Positions 1 through 11,138 of a stretch of DNA of 64,000 nt are shown here, in pieces (within the stretch, counting starts at the first letter, position 1; each line of letters begins with the position of its first letter). The DNA is from Toxoplasma gondii ME49 (taxonomy: Eukaryota > Apicomplexa > Conoidasida > Eucoccidiorida > Sarcocystidae): contig NC_031473.1 in assembly GCF_000006565.2 (NCBI RefSeq), positions 2,706,134-2,770,133 on the forward strand. The letters run 5' to 3'. A program made the position numbers and the translations under genes. The notes beneath the pieces were generated by a model, which was not told the origin of the DNA, searched no databases, and was given only the letters and a program-made list of their open reading frames with translations.

Positions 1-139
1 GGCACTTGATCCTCTGGAACTCTCAGTCCGGTAAAATACAGTAAACATCTCACGTGTGGGCGTGGACAGCTCCACCACATGCGCTCTCTCACCGCGACAC
101 CTCATGCCCGGAGCTCCACAGAGCAACCGTTCGGCTTAC

Positions 140-3100
140 TTTGCTCCTTCACCCAGGCGACTGGGAATGTTGTAGGTTCCAGGGGCTGGTCCATCTCTTT
201 TGGAATAAAATCCGCGTTCACCACTGCCTCCGAGGCTGAGGAGGAAGGCACATGGATCCCGCGCCACCGACAGACTCGAGAATGCCTCGAGTATATCGCA
301 AGTCGCTGTTCTAACGACTTAACCGTTGCCGATCTATATAATACCCGGAAGGCTCGGCTGGTTGATGCATCGTGACGAAAACACCGTGTGAATGGTGCCA
401 AATTTTGCTCGTTGCTTCAGTTTCTTGCTCTACTTCAAATTGTGGCTGTATTTTGACTCATGTTTCCCTAAAAGCACTTGACACTCGTGTCCCTGGATCG
501 CTAGGAAATCCGTACTGTGCTTCCTATCTACGTGCGCCCGCCAAGTTCCCTCCGGGGATCAGGCAGGGCCACAGGAAAGCAGCCGACGGTTCTGGGAATA
601 TGAAATTTCAGGCAATTAGCGCTGGTATTGGTTTTGCCTTCCCGAGAGGACCGGGACTTCCACACATGTGGCTGCTCAGCCTCCCGTTTTCCATCGCACT
701 ACTGTTGGTAATGCTGCCCGTTGACGCAAACGTCCACTGTGTCCGTGTGTACGTTGAACGGAGTGAGCTCCCTCAAAGGTGTGATGTGGCGGTCACCATT
801 GGGTGCCGCTTCAGTTGATACTAGTCAACGGAGACAACGCTCTTCTGATCGTTCGAACGGTGTCTTGTGAGCGTGGCGGGAGTCAACATGAAAGAACAAT
901 ATGAGCTATGGAAGCGTCACTACCGATTTGCCCTCATGTCCGGTGTTGTCAACTCGTACCTCCACGCAGGAGGCCGCTTTCGAGGACTGTTTTCAGGGTT
1001 GTACTGTCCGGGGCCAGGCGAGCTCGTGGCGTAGTTTTTTCCTCGGACTTGGCTGCCAAACGACCATTGCGGGCTCTTTGGGCTGGCTATGTCTCCAGTC
1101 ATATTGTATGCACCAGGTCCAGGCGTGCTGCCCCCTGGTTTGGATGCTGCCGGTTTCACGCCGAAGCTGAGGCCAGGTGAACAGCAACAAACAGGAGATG
1201 TCGATGATCTGAAGGCGTTTTGTTCGGCCCACTGCATGCACGCTGCAAGTATCTCTCCTGCAAAAGAGGCTTCCTCAGTGTCTCTTTCGGAACTGCTTGT
1301 TCTTCAACAAATGTGAGGACGATGGAAATGTGAATGCGATGGTTCATCGGAGCGACAACATATGGCCCTGCCACCACTGCATCTTTCGCCAGAGGTAGTC
1401 AACAAATAAGGTTCATTAGTACATAGAGGGCTACCCAAGTGGCATTCGAAACTGACCGAGTCATCGGATAAGGTACGTAGCTCGCAGCAAGGATGATATC
1501 CAGGCAGCCGCAACGAACCTGAACTTCCCAGCATCTCTTTCGGGGTAATGTGGATTGTATGCACCGGGACCAGGGCTGTTGTCTTTTCTCTTTTGTTCGC
1601 CTCTCCCTGCCATCGAATACTGCGGCGACTCCTGAAGCCGACTGGGCAGCGTGTAAGTGCCGGGACCGGGGACATCTACTTTCAAGCCGCCTCCCGCACG
1701 TGAGCGGTTCTGAGTCCCCATGCTGCAACAATAGCAACCCGAACACAGAAAGCAGCCGGTGTGCTTTGCAGGGAAATCTGTGGAATTTGGTTGCAAGTTA
1801 ATTCGTGGAAGCATTTTTCGCTTTGGTGTGAATGTGCTCCCAAGGACTGGGGCACGACTACACGACCTGGTATTGCCGTGTAAAAAAAAACGAAACAATA
1901 GTGAAGGCCTAATGGATCGCCGGTTCCCTATTCATTATAGAATCGCATTTCACCTGTGAACTCTCAATCTGCGCAATCAGGCGGATCAGTCATTGATGGA
2001 ATTAGCTTGAGGCACGAAGTGCCTGATTTGGTGGTTGAGCTAGCCGAAAGAGACTTGTCTTTCGATCCGCAGCCATGCCGGACGAGCCAAAACATCCCAG
2101 CTTCTTCCGTGGTGCCGCAGTACACTACGTCCCCTTAAAGAAAATACATCTCAATCACTGGCTAGTTCCGAACGCGCCCACGGCATCGGCAGCCACCTGC
2201 ACATTGTCGAACTAGTAGCGCAGTCACTTCGTAAAATAGAGGTTCGCACTTGAATGCGTTTGTGGGCACCGTTACAGCGCAGTCTGCTCGTTATTTCGTT
2301 GCCGTCAGGGCTGCCGGAGTGCGGACATGGGACCTTTTAATTGTGCTGGTGAATCTGATGTGGTGTGTGTCTATTTGCATCGGTGGCGGTTTTGCAAACA
2401 CTGTACTGGCCACGGATTGAATCACCTTGGCGAGTCAATGCAACTCATCTGATCTTTCTGTGACAGGTGCTCGCATACAAGGGGCGAGGTGCCGTGCTAT
2501 CCTTGTAGGGCAGGATCGTTTTGTTCGTGCATCTAGTGACAGTTTTGCAGATGGGCAGCTTACCCCCACTGAGGCGAAGAGTCGCCCAGAAACCGAGGGC
2601 TGTAGGCTCCCGGACCCGGAGTGTTCGGTGCGGAGAACGTTTTTCGTTGGCCGGTCCCCAGACCGTATGATGGGGATCCCGAGTTGTGTTTGACATCGTA
2701 CGCGCCAGGACCTGGAGAGGAGTCGACTTTCGTAGACGCCCTGCGGCCTGTCATAGACCACTGCGGCGCAGTTCGTGCACTTTGCTTGGAAGGGTCATAG
2801 GCACCTGGACCTGGGAATGGTTGAGCCCGTGACCGTCCTCGAACTTCGCTTCCAAAACTATGTAGCAATCAGATAACCAGGGGCATGCACTAACGTCAAA
2901 CGGTGCTGAGCCGCTCCCTTATCAAATTCGGTTTGCCCTATCGGAAATGGAACACGTCGTAACACCGGAAAGCCTGCTGTGTCCCTCTTTCGAACGACGA
3001 TAGCCATCTTTTCAACCTACATGCTATCACTTCCACAACATGTTCGTGTGCAAGGTAACTGATTATTAGCTTTTTTTTGTTGATTGCGGCATATCTCCTG

Positions 3101-4189
3101 GGTAAGAGACGGCTCAAGCTTATCTTGAAGCGTCACGCACCAGCAGCCACACCTCGCGCTAGCAACACAACAGCTGACCAATCAATCAACGACTCTCTTG
3201 ACGGGTTACAGCTGTTGGAAGTTTTGAGCGACCAGCTAGACTCAGAGCTCGCAGAATCTAACTCTGAAGCCTGCCTCCTGAGGTGACTCACAGTACCAGT
3301 ATGCGATCCCATGTTTATACCCGCCTGCCGCCACGCCTTTGGAGTGTAGTTTTTTCACGTGTCAGTCACGCGACGGTTCAGTAAAATATACGCTGTCAGT
3401 TATACGGTGGCTGGTATGTCGTCTCCTCTTCAGGAGAGTGTTTTGTTGCCTAGCCAGACAGTCGCTGTCTCATGCCACTGCAGCAACTTAGATTTTGTGG
3501 AACAACGAACCGGAGACGTAGAAACAGACGTGATCTCCCTACCCGTAGCTCGGAGCTGTGGGAATACTTGTCCGACCTCCGGATTCGTAGGTTCCTGGTC
3601 CTGGCGTTGCACTAGCAGAAACAGGCCGTGGACGACCTCCAAATGACCACTTTGGAGCTGACGGTACGTTTGAGAGTGTGGTAAGGTAGTGGTCGGCGAC
3701 CCTCTCCATCGTCAGTAGGATTTTGAAGAGAGCAGCTGACAACTGGTCTCTAGGAGGGAAGTGAGATTCCGTACAGCCCCGCCACAGACGAATATTTTGT
3801 CCAAAGCATCGACGGAAAACGAATTTTTCTGCGCCCTGATAAACACATGAATCTTGTTTGTTGTCGGACACAAGGACAGTGGTCGAAATGCAGTTGTCAT
3901 CTTGATACGCACTTAATCGACGAAGATGATTGCTGTCCTAGTAATCTAGCACCTCGCATCATATCTTTTGGCAAGCACGGGTGCGAGGTTAAATACCTGG
4001 CAGCGTGCTCACAAACACTAGTTAGTCCAGCCTCTTATCGTATCAACGTGCCCGAGATGTTTGACGCAGGCTGGAACAGAATCGCTGTGGAGCACTCACG
4101 GTTTGAACCTGTTTGCCTACGAGAGCAGAGAGGTGTACTAATTTTTGAGCTATACCTGATAGTGTAGCTGGGCACCGATGATTTGCAGC
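140..4189 (-). CDS. Sperm-tail PG-rich repeat (STPGR/SHIPPO-like) protein, partial
   Basis: Repeat protein of the outer-dense-fibre/SHIPPO type, which in other eukaryotes associates with axonemal or cortical microtubules. Six exons are visible in minus-strand order: 4189-4100, 3657-3543, 2857-2564, 1722-1519, 1166-960 and 235-140. They encode nine PGPGxY-type motifs (PGPGTY, PGPGAYDP, PGPGAYDV, PGPGAYSP, PGPGTYTL, PGPGAYNP, PGPGAYNM, PGPGQYNP, PAPGTYNI), separated by the typical PxWSFG or PSYG half-motifs. All junctions keep frame. The introns from 3543 leftward are all phase 2, so the exons of 294, 204, 207 and 96 nt are symmetric. The donor at 139 (GTAAGC) shows that the gene continues beyond the left edge. 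The 5' end is unresolved; exon 4189-4100 is less certain, and another exon may lie near 4350-4407. The family assignment is clear. Any role in the flagellated male gamete or the cortex is inference. Confidence 0.82.
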
Positions 4190-5103
4190 CTGTGGACTTT
4201 TAGTCTGGGTTTTGTTACGCCGGTGTTGCGTGCGTTACAGGTGTGGAAGAAGATGGAAAAGGAAGGATATCTGCAGAGCCCGCCTGCACCAATCCCAAAG
4301 CGATGCTACAACGATATGGTCAGGTCCTCACCTTGGTCCGGTTACTGTCTCACTCCGTTCTCGGGGGTTGTTGTCAGTGGTGTCGCACGTTGTCGTGACC
4401 GCGACTGAAAGGAGCTTTCTGCCTCCTGTGCGCCGTTGGCCACCAGGGGACCGAAGCACTATTTCCTGTGTGCTTCTCAGTCGTTCCTAGGATATTTGTT
4501 CGTTGGTGGCATTCAACGTGAGAAAGAAGCATGCCGGAACACAAAACAGATGCTGGCACGTTGGACGACAGGAGCTTACAGAAATCGCTAACTGAGACAG
4601 CGAGCTTTTCGCTTAGTTTACGTTTTATCGAGGAAAAGGTTGCTCCGTAGTTTCAAGCTTTTCCTTCTTTGTAGGCTCTTATTTCACGTATTGTTGACAT
4701 AAAGATGGAAACGGGGCCCCCTATGCTTCCAGCCCCATTCCAACAAAGAAGCGCCGATGCATGTGCACAGTATCGACGCCAAACCCGTTGACAACAAATC
4801 GCCGATACCCAACTCGTACCCATGTTGTTTTCGGCGAATAAAAATCCTGCTAACCGCTGCATGCGCAGAACGTATTCCAAGATTCCTGCGTTCATACTCT
4901 GTGGATCGTCTACGAGACGAAAAAGACAAATGCTCTAGTTTGGCTCTCAAAGCACAATACTGAATCTCCTGATTAAACGGGATCTACCTTGTTGTTTTGA
5001 GCGGAATCGGGGGCAAACTTAGGTTTTTCTCCCAGTCGCAGGCATTAATTGGGGATTTCTGTTGCTATTTTCTTAGCAACGACAGACACAATTATCCATC
5101 GCA
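4190..5103. other. Intergenic / 5' region between STPGR gene and HU-CCDC81 gene
   Basis: This stretch separates two genes that point away from each other. It probably holds the 5' exon(s) of the STPGR gene and a shared promoter region. A candidate further STPGR exon (about 4407-4350 on the minus strand, compatible in phase with the next one) is visible but has no recognisable repeat. I see no RNA gene or repeat. Confidence 0.4.
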
Positions 5104-8100
5104 ATGCCACCCATCCAAGGTACGGATACGTGCTAGGGCCATACGCTCCGCTTCAAGCCACTAATTCTGAGAAGCCAAGCGATCATACCGACACTGTAAA
5201 ATGACTCGCAGAGTCCGTGGCTCTTCCTTGGTGTCAGTAGATTTTTCTTGTTGTCTCAGCAGGATAGATTTGGGGCCCGTGTCAGTTTGACAGATGGTCA
5301 TTCGTCCTTGTTTCCAGCCGAAGTCAGTGTGCACAAGTCGTCTGTTGTCGATGTTAGTCCCCTAAGCAGCCAGATGGCAACTTGAGGGGTCACGAATGCC
5401 GTGCATCACAAAGCCCATGAATTCCAGACGATGCAGTTGACAACGTTGAACGACTACAATCCCTGTTCAGTTCGAACTGCAGGTTGCCCAGAGTCCTCTT
5501 TAGATTAATCTCCCAATATTGTTCACACCTGTGACTAAAGAGACATTCTTGGATGTTAATATAGAAATCACAGGGAGCTCCTGCAACGCGATGAAGAGAC
5601 TGCTGAGCCTACATTTTGCTGCCACGACACAACGGGTCGTGCCTACTTTCTTGGTCCATGTAACTGGCAGACTCTGAGCGACATTCGTATCGAGTATGTT
5701 TGGTGTTGATACCTACACTGCCACTGCTGTGTTCCTCTGCGTGCATTATGCTGTTGTTCAGTTCGGGGGTTGGTGGAGCACGTTCTCCACCTTCCACTGC
5801 AATACCCAGGGCCTCACCAAGAATCACAACGTAAGCAACATCCACATGACTGGATCTCAATGATGCTGAGAAAAAACATACTCTTCTTCTCATTGCGTTC
5901 CTGTTTTATCTATGACTACTACATAAGTTGTCCACAACGGTTCACCTCAAGCAGAAAACCGCTTCCCCTGTTCCAAAATCTGCCTCATAAAGCAGGAAGT
6001 GAAGGCTGGTCGGTGAAAAACATCATTCCGAAAGCATTGATGGTCTGTTTACGGTCGCATAGTGAAAAACGTTGCTCGCCTGAAATCCGCACGCTGGACT
6101 GACTATGTGGGTGTGTTGCAGGACGAGTGACTGAGGACCTTGCACCAGTAGATCCAACGCGCCAGCTCCTGCTGATCTGGGACGCGATGTGTGACTTCCT
6201 GTCAGAGCAGGTGCAGCAGGGAAAGGGCGTCACAATCAAAGACTTCGGTGAGGTGTTCGCATCCCCAGAGATTGAAAGCGTTGCGATCTGCTCTGAGCAC
6301 ATTTGTCACTTTTTGCCCGGGAAACCAACGAGCCAATCTCTCTTTGCCGTCACGCGGGGGCAGGCGTACCACTCGCAAACCTGCCAAAGCAGACAGACCT
6401 GTAGATAACAATGTCTTGCCCTAGTCTCTTTTGGGGGATTTCGATGAAGTCTCCTTCTAACGAATTTGGGGGGGATCCATGTGTTGAGCTGCACAAACCA
6501 TCGGTAAGGGTGGAAAGGCGTGCTCTCTGAAGAATAGAGAAACGAATAAGCAGTCGGCCTAGACAAAAGCCTTGCCATGGTGGCCTGAGGCAGTCTCTGC
6601 GGACCCCTTACACTTCAGTCAGTGTTTCCTTCGAGACCCCAAGCCGCAGACAGGCAGTTCACAGCATTTGCGCGCCTCCCAATTGTCAAACTCGCATTCG
6701 CAGGGTCTTTCATTTTTGAGAGGAGAATCGAAGCCACACCGCCAAAGGTTCCTGAACTGGGGCACGCTCCGGGAGAGAAGGAAGCTGTTATTCCGCGTTT
6801 CGTTGTAGCAGACACGCTTATGAAGGAACTGACAAGACAAAACCCAAAGGAAGATATCCGAAGGCAGCACATCTCAGGGTCGATCTTCCAGACAAAGAGA
6901 ATGACGTAAGAACAGCATATTGACCTTAGTACTTTGGCAGCACTGGGGAACGCGATTGCCCCTGGAGCAGGGATACGCGCCGTTGCCTGTTGACAGGACG
7001 TGACTTTGGAAGAGATTTTTCTTATTGTGTTTCATGTTCATGTGGAAGGCTCACAAAGCCCATTGCCGATTGATGTCTGGCGCACCGCCATCGAAGGACT
7101 TGTGATCGTTCACGTTACTCGTAACGCTAGAATCTGTGTAAATGATCTCTAGTCTCCTCCGTTACCCAAACAGTCTTCACTTCCGAGCCAAACACTTTAG
7201 GGCTGAGGCTTAATACTCAGTCGATTCCCTTTTGGGGTTTTGTCCCACAAGAGTCTTTTTGGTGTTTTCCTATTTCGTCTTCCTAGTTCCTTTCTGATCG
7301 CACGTGCCGTTCGATGGAAGCTAGTATTTCATGCGTGTGAGTTTGTATGGCCTACTGCAGTGCCTTGAACCCCGTGCCGATAGCAGCGGGCTGTTACATG
7401 AGACGAGACTTGGTGGCGTCCGCCCTCAGTTCGATGTTCCGGGCAATCATTGATCTTGGTAAGTAATTTCAGCGAATAATGGAGTTATCTGTCCTATGTT
7501 CAGAGAAAGATATAGCTCATAAACCACAAGAGTAGCGGGACACAGAGCTGAAAGAGACACCCACGTTACTTGACAACCATCTCTCGATGCTAGTCACATC
7601 GGCAGATTACTTCAGAGCGGTCCACTCCCCCCAGTTCCAGAATATGCTCGTGCGCGAAAGCTGGCCCGCTGCTCCATGGCTGGATCGTCCGGGGTCTTTA
7701 CAGGGCTGAACGTGCGCGCTGCAACTCTGTTTTCCGCGTTACATACTCAGTCAGAACAAACTACGATTTGGAGCTAAACATGAAGTTTGCGGTCATCCGC
7801 ATCAGAGATAGAGCTCTAACGTGTAGTTTCAACAAGAACATTCAGTTAGCTGCCCAGGTCAGTCCCTGCTTAAGCGGCCCTTGACATGTTTTTGGTGAGT
7901 CCAATATCGACAGCGTGATTAGAAAGATGCAACAGATGCACCTCCCTTAGCAATATCATGTGCTTCCGCTGCAGAACTAGGGGATGAGGGACATCTGCGC
8001 TAAGCCCTTCCTGTTCGACCGGTTCGTCTCAGTTTGCTCATGAGGCAGCTAGGTGGTATTTCCGAGGAAATATTTACTGTCGCATATGCTGCGCTGGGAC

Positions 8101-8567
8101 ACTAAACTGGCGGTTCAAGCTTCATATTGTGGGCCCTGGCCAGACAGTGCCCTACTGCCCAATACAGACCGGCAGCTCTCACTCTCAACACTGGTGAGCC
8201 CTTTGACTGCAGAGGAAATAAAGCGCGAACAAAAAATGGACAGACATTGACCGTGCCAAAATGAAGTTGAAACCCCGCGTCCACAGCAGGATATTCTTTA
8301 TACGTGTTTGAAATTTTTGTCCTGTATTATTGGTCAGTCCTCATTTTCGTGTGAGCCTGCCTGCAGCGAACGATTGACATGGGCCCTTCTCACGAGAGCG
8401 TCCCAGTATCGCGACGATGGCGCGAAACGCAACTCAGCAAGGCGATGGTCGAGTATCTTGGCGACCCTTCTCCAACGAAAATGAGAGAAAGGCGCAAAGA
8501 AACGAACGTGCTTGCGTCTACAGATCTCTCCTCAATTAGTTCTGTGACGTACTCATCCAGATGTTGA
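5104..8567 (+). CDS. HU-CCDC81-type domain protein
   Basis: Six exons give a 267-residue protein: 5104-5119, 6122-6247, 6650-6905, 7361-7458, 7751-7857 and 8367-8567. All phases agree and the spliced length (804 nt) divides by three. Exon 2 has the family's opening pattern (LIWDAMCDFL followed by QGKGVTIKDFG). Exons 4 and 5 look like the second HU-like module (RRDLVASALSSMFRAIIDL, then MKFAVIRIRDR). This matches the N-terminal paired HU fold of human CCDC81, a eukaryotic offshoot of bacterial HU/IHF that is linked to centrosomes rather than DNA packaging. The C-terminal 66 residues (exon 6) are Ser/Arg-rich and unassigned. The 16-nt first exon (ATG at 5104, donor GTACGG) is the weakest part; it was chosen because exon 2 has no ATG before the domain. 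Role in this organism is inferred. Confidence 0.68.
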
Positions 8568-9282
8568 GAAGCATTGGTGTGCGCTTTCCAGAAAAAAGAG
8601 ACGCACTACCCCCTCCTCCAGTTATTCCCCCGTGTTTGGGAGCGAAGGGGTGACTGACTGAATCAGCCGACACGAGCCACGTGATCTCTCACTATTTTGC
8701 TTGTGTCTCGCAAAGTTGAAAATAACACTAGTCTATCTCGTATTTGCGCTACTCGATATGTGGGTCATCTGACAAAGTGGGGAGTGGTCGTCGACGATCC
8801 ATCTGATGATCTGAAAAATGTATCATTCGAGACTCCGGCACGTTCGAACCAGTGAAAGCACTTTTTCGCCCCGAACAGCATCAGTGCTGTTGACTTACAG
8901 CAGGCAGACACCTAGTTTGAAGGGGAGCCGTACGCGAGGTCAAGTTTTCGTTACACTCCAGTGTTGGGGAGGAACAGTTGAACACGCTGCTACGCTCTGC
9001 ACGGGCCCTCCAAAGATCTCTGCCCGATGAACAACTCCCCTCTCGGGGTGCTTTGACGTTTCAGCTGAACGTCCAGCGGCGTTAAAGGCCCTCTAGCAGG
9101 TTGTGTCTTCTCTCGTGGTCTTGCGGGCCACAACCTCCTCTACCGCCCGCTCTGTGCATGACCTGGACTCAGCCAAGGCAGCTCCCGCTGACTTTCGCTC
9201 CTGCTCGCACGTGCCGCGGTAGTCCCCTCGCCAAGTCTCTCTGTTCACACCTTCCGACATCCGGCCTTTCTCAGGCTCTCAT
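8568..9282. other. Convergent intergenic region (3' UTRs)
   Basis: Lies between the stop codons of the HU-CCDC81 gene (plus) and RPS26 (minus). It holds only short open frames without similarity and is best read as two 3' untranslated regions. No repeat or RNA gene is recognised. Confidence 0.5.
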
Positions 9283-10524
9283 TTAGTTGTTGCCCTGGCC
9301 CTGCTGTCCGCCCTGCGGTCGGCGCTGGGGGTTTTCGCGGACCTTTCTCTGCTCAACAGAGCGGACGCGAACGACACGCGAGTGGATAGCGCAGGACACG
9401 CAGTAGCACTGCTTGATGTAGAGCTTGGGGAGGGTGTAGGCTGCACAGAAACACAAACAGCAGCAAACAGCACGCCCAGTGCCGCGCGAAATCCTTGACA
9501 TGCGAATCAAGGCTTCCGATCCCGGCCTTGTTTGCATCTCCGATTTCCCGCCCGATAGAACGGGAGCTGTTCAGTTTTTTGCTGATGGCAATCCCCCCAA
9601 ATCGGCTGCTTCCCACCAGCAGCTACCCGCCTTGCACGTAATGAACGTACGTGTTCGAAAGTTGAAGCAGTTCCCCTTCTATGCGCACAGAGAGGTAACT
9701 GTCAGCCCTTGAAAAGCAAGTCAACCACGCATGTGATTCCCTCAAGCTGCGTGACCAACTGCGATAGTACCCGAGCATCTCTTTTACACCCAACTTCCAC
9801 GGGGAGAATGGAGCTGAGACGCCCCCGTCCGTTCCCACTCCACAAAAATTCGCACTCAAATGAGTGGGACAGTTGCTGCTAAAATCAACGAGCATCGCCA
9901 TCTCGAGTATGAATATGAAGTCTCGCTTCCTCACACCCTTCGACCATACGATCTCTAGGCATTTGAGGTTCCATTCCACCGTTGAAGCGATGATCGGTCA
10001 AGAGAGTACCAAAGATTATTTCCAGCGTATGTGCCGTTCTTCCGTTTTCCCTTTCACACTTGAAGAGCCAGTAACCGTCCCCAGCGTCCGCCTTGACCCC
10101 CTAAGATAACCCTAGCTCGTCTGTAAGCCAGTCCACATGCGGTACGGGCATCGGCGCCGCAGAGTTGGGAATCGCTGGACCCCCGGCGGCCATTTCCATC
10201 GCAGAGGATGCGCTGGGAAGAGATGCAAAATACCGTGGAAAAATCCTTTTTGGGGTTGAACCCCCATGCTTTTTGCCGCGGAAAGAATAGTTGGCGCGCC
10301 CCCTTCCCGCGGAGCTGGGGCTCGTGCCATCTCTTGCGCTTACTGTTGTAAACAGACGCTTCGCGAAGATCTCTCTGAGAAGAAGCGTCAACGATGTTAC
10401 GAACGTTGAATCTCTTGATGGCCTTGTCCTTCGGGCAGGAGCGGCCGCAGTTGCTGCAGCGGACAACGGCAGAGTGGCCGCGGCCGTGCTTTGCGCGACC
10501 GCCGTTGCGACGCTTCGTCGGCAT
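9283..10524 (-). CDS. RPS26: 40S ribosomal protein S26
   Basis: Component of the small ribosomal subunit near the mRNA exit channel and the 3' end of 18S rRNA. There are two exons, 10524-10344 and 9440-9283, giving 112 residues, close to the usual 115 or so. The protein opens with the conserved [10 protein letters not shown], keeps the zinc ligand pairs CSNC (exon 1) and CVSC (exon 2), and has the [11 protein letters not shown] block at the exon 2 start. The intron donor is A|GTAAGC after SVYN and the acceptor is TGTGCAG. The C-terminus is Gln/Gly-rich ([10 protein letters not shown]) where mammals have a Pro/Arg tail. Head-to-head with the HIT gene and likely driven by the ribosomal-protein motif about 240 bases upstream. 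The 903-base intron could host a small RNA, but I could not identify one. Confidence 0.96.
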
Positions 10525-11138
10525 CTTTACAAAAGGGACGTAAAAGAGATAACAACGAGGGAGGATGCGCACCACACGTAGACACGCAAGAGGAAACAGG
10601 AGAGCAGAAAAGGACACGAAGTGTGTTCTCGTCAATAGAGAGAGCCGGTGTTGCTCGAGGCCCTTCCCAATACGCTTTTCTGCCCCCCATGCAGGTCATG
10701 CGGCGCTCTCACATATCGGCGCATACGTCGGCATGTTGTGGGGACGATTTCGTGGGGGCTCAAATATAAGCCGAAGCCAAACTCCCACTGTGAGCAGTGC
10801 TGCTGCACGACATGAGTTTTTGCCAGCGAACCGCAAATTGCGCAAAAACGAAACATACCCTGGTGTTTCTCTTGCGCGCTTCCGGCTTCAGGCGGTGGAC
10901 CTTCTTTTTGTCACCAAAAAGGGTTTAGGGTGTAGTCGCTCTTTGTCGTCAACGAGACGCGCGAACTCCTCTCCCCTGACGTGTGTAGTGTGTGTCTCTT
11001 GAATCATGGAAGGTCGGTACTAAGCGACTTTCGACGCGTTTGTTTCCAGCTTCCCATATCTACACACGCTGCGTCCGGGCAAAAGTCAGAGCGCTTGTTG
11101 CGGACCTGGGAGAGTCACCCTTTCCCCAAGCTGTCGCG
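10525..11138. promoter_or_regulatory. Divergent promoter region RPS26 / HIT
   Basis: About 610 bases separate the RPS26 start codon from the first possible HIT-gene start. The region must contain promoters for both directions. The only motif I can name is the TRP-1-like element listed separately. Transcription starts cannot be placed from sequence. Confidence 0.5.
10760..10774 (-). promoter_or_regulatory. TRP-1-like ribosomal protein promoter motif
   Basis: On the minus strand the sequence reads TCGGCTTATATTTGA, about 240 bases upstream of the RPS26 ATG and in the same orientation. As I recall it, the Toxoplasma ribosomal protein promoter motif TRP-1 is TCGGCTTATATTCGG, so the first 12 bases match. 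The site faces RPS26 but also lies upstream of the divergent HIT gene. Confidence 0.6.
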
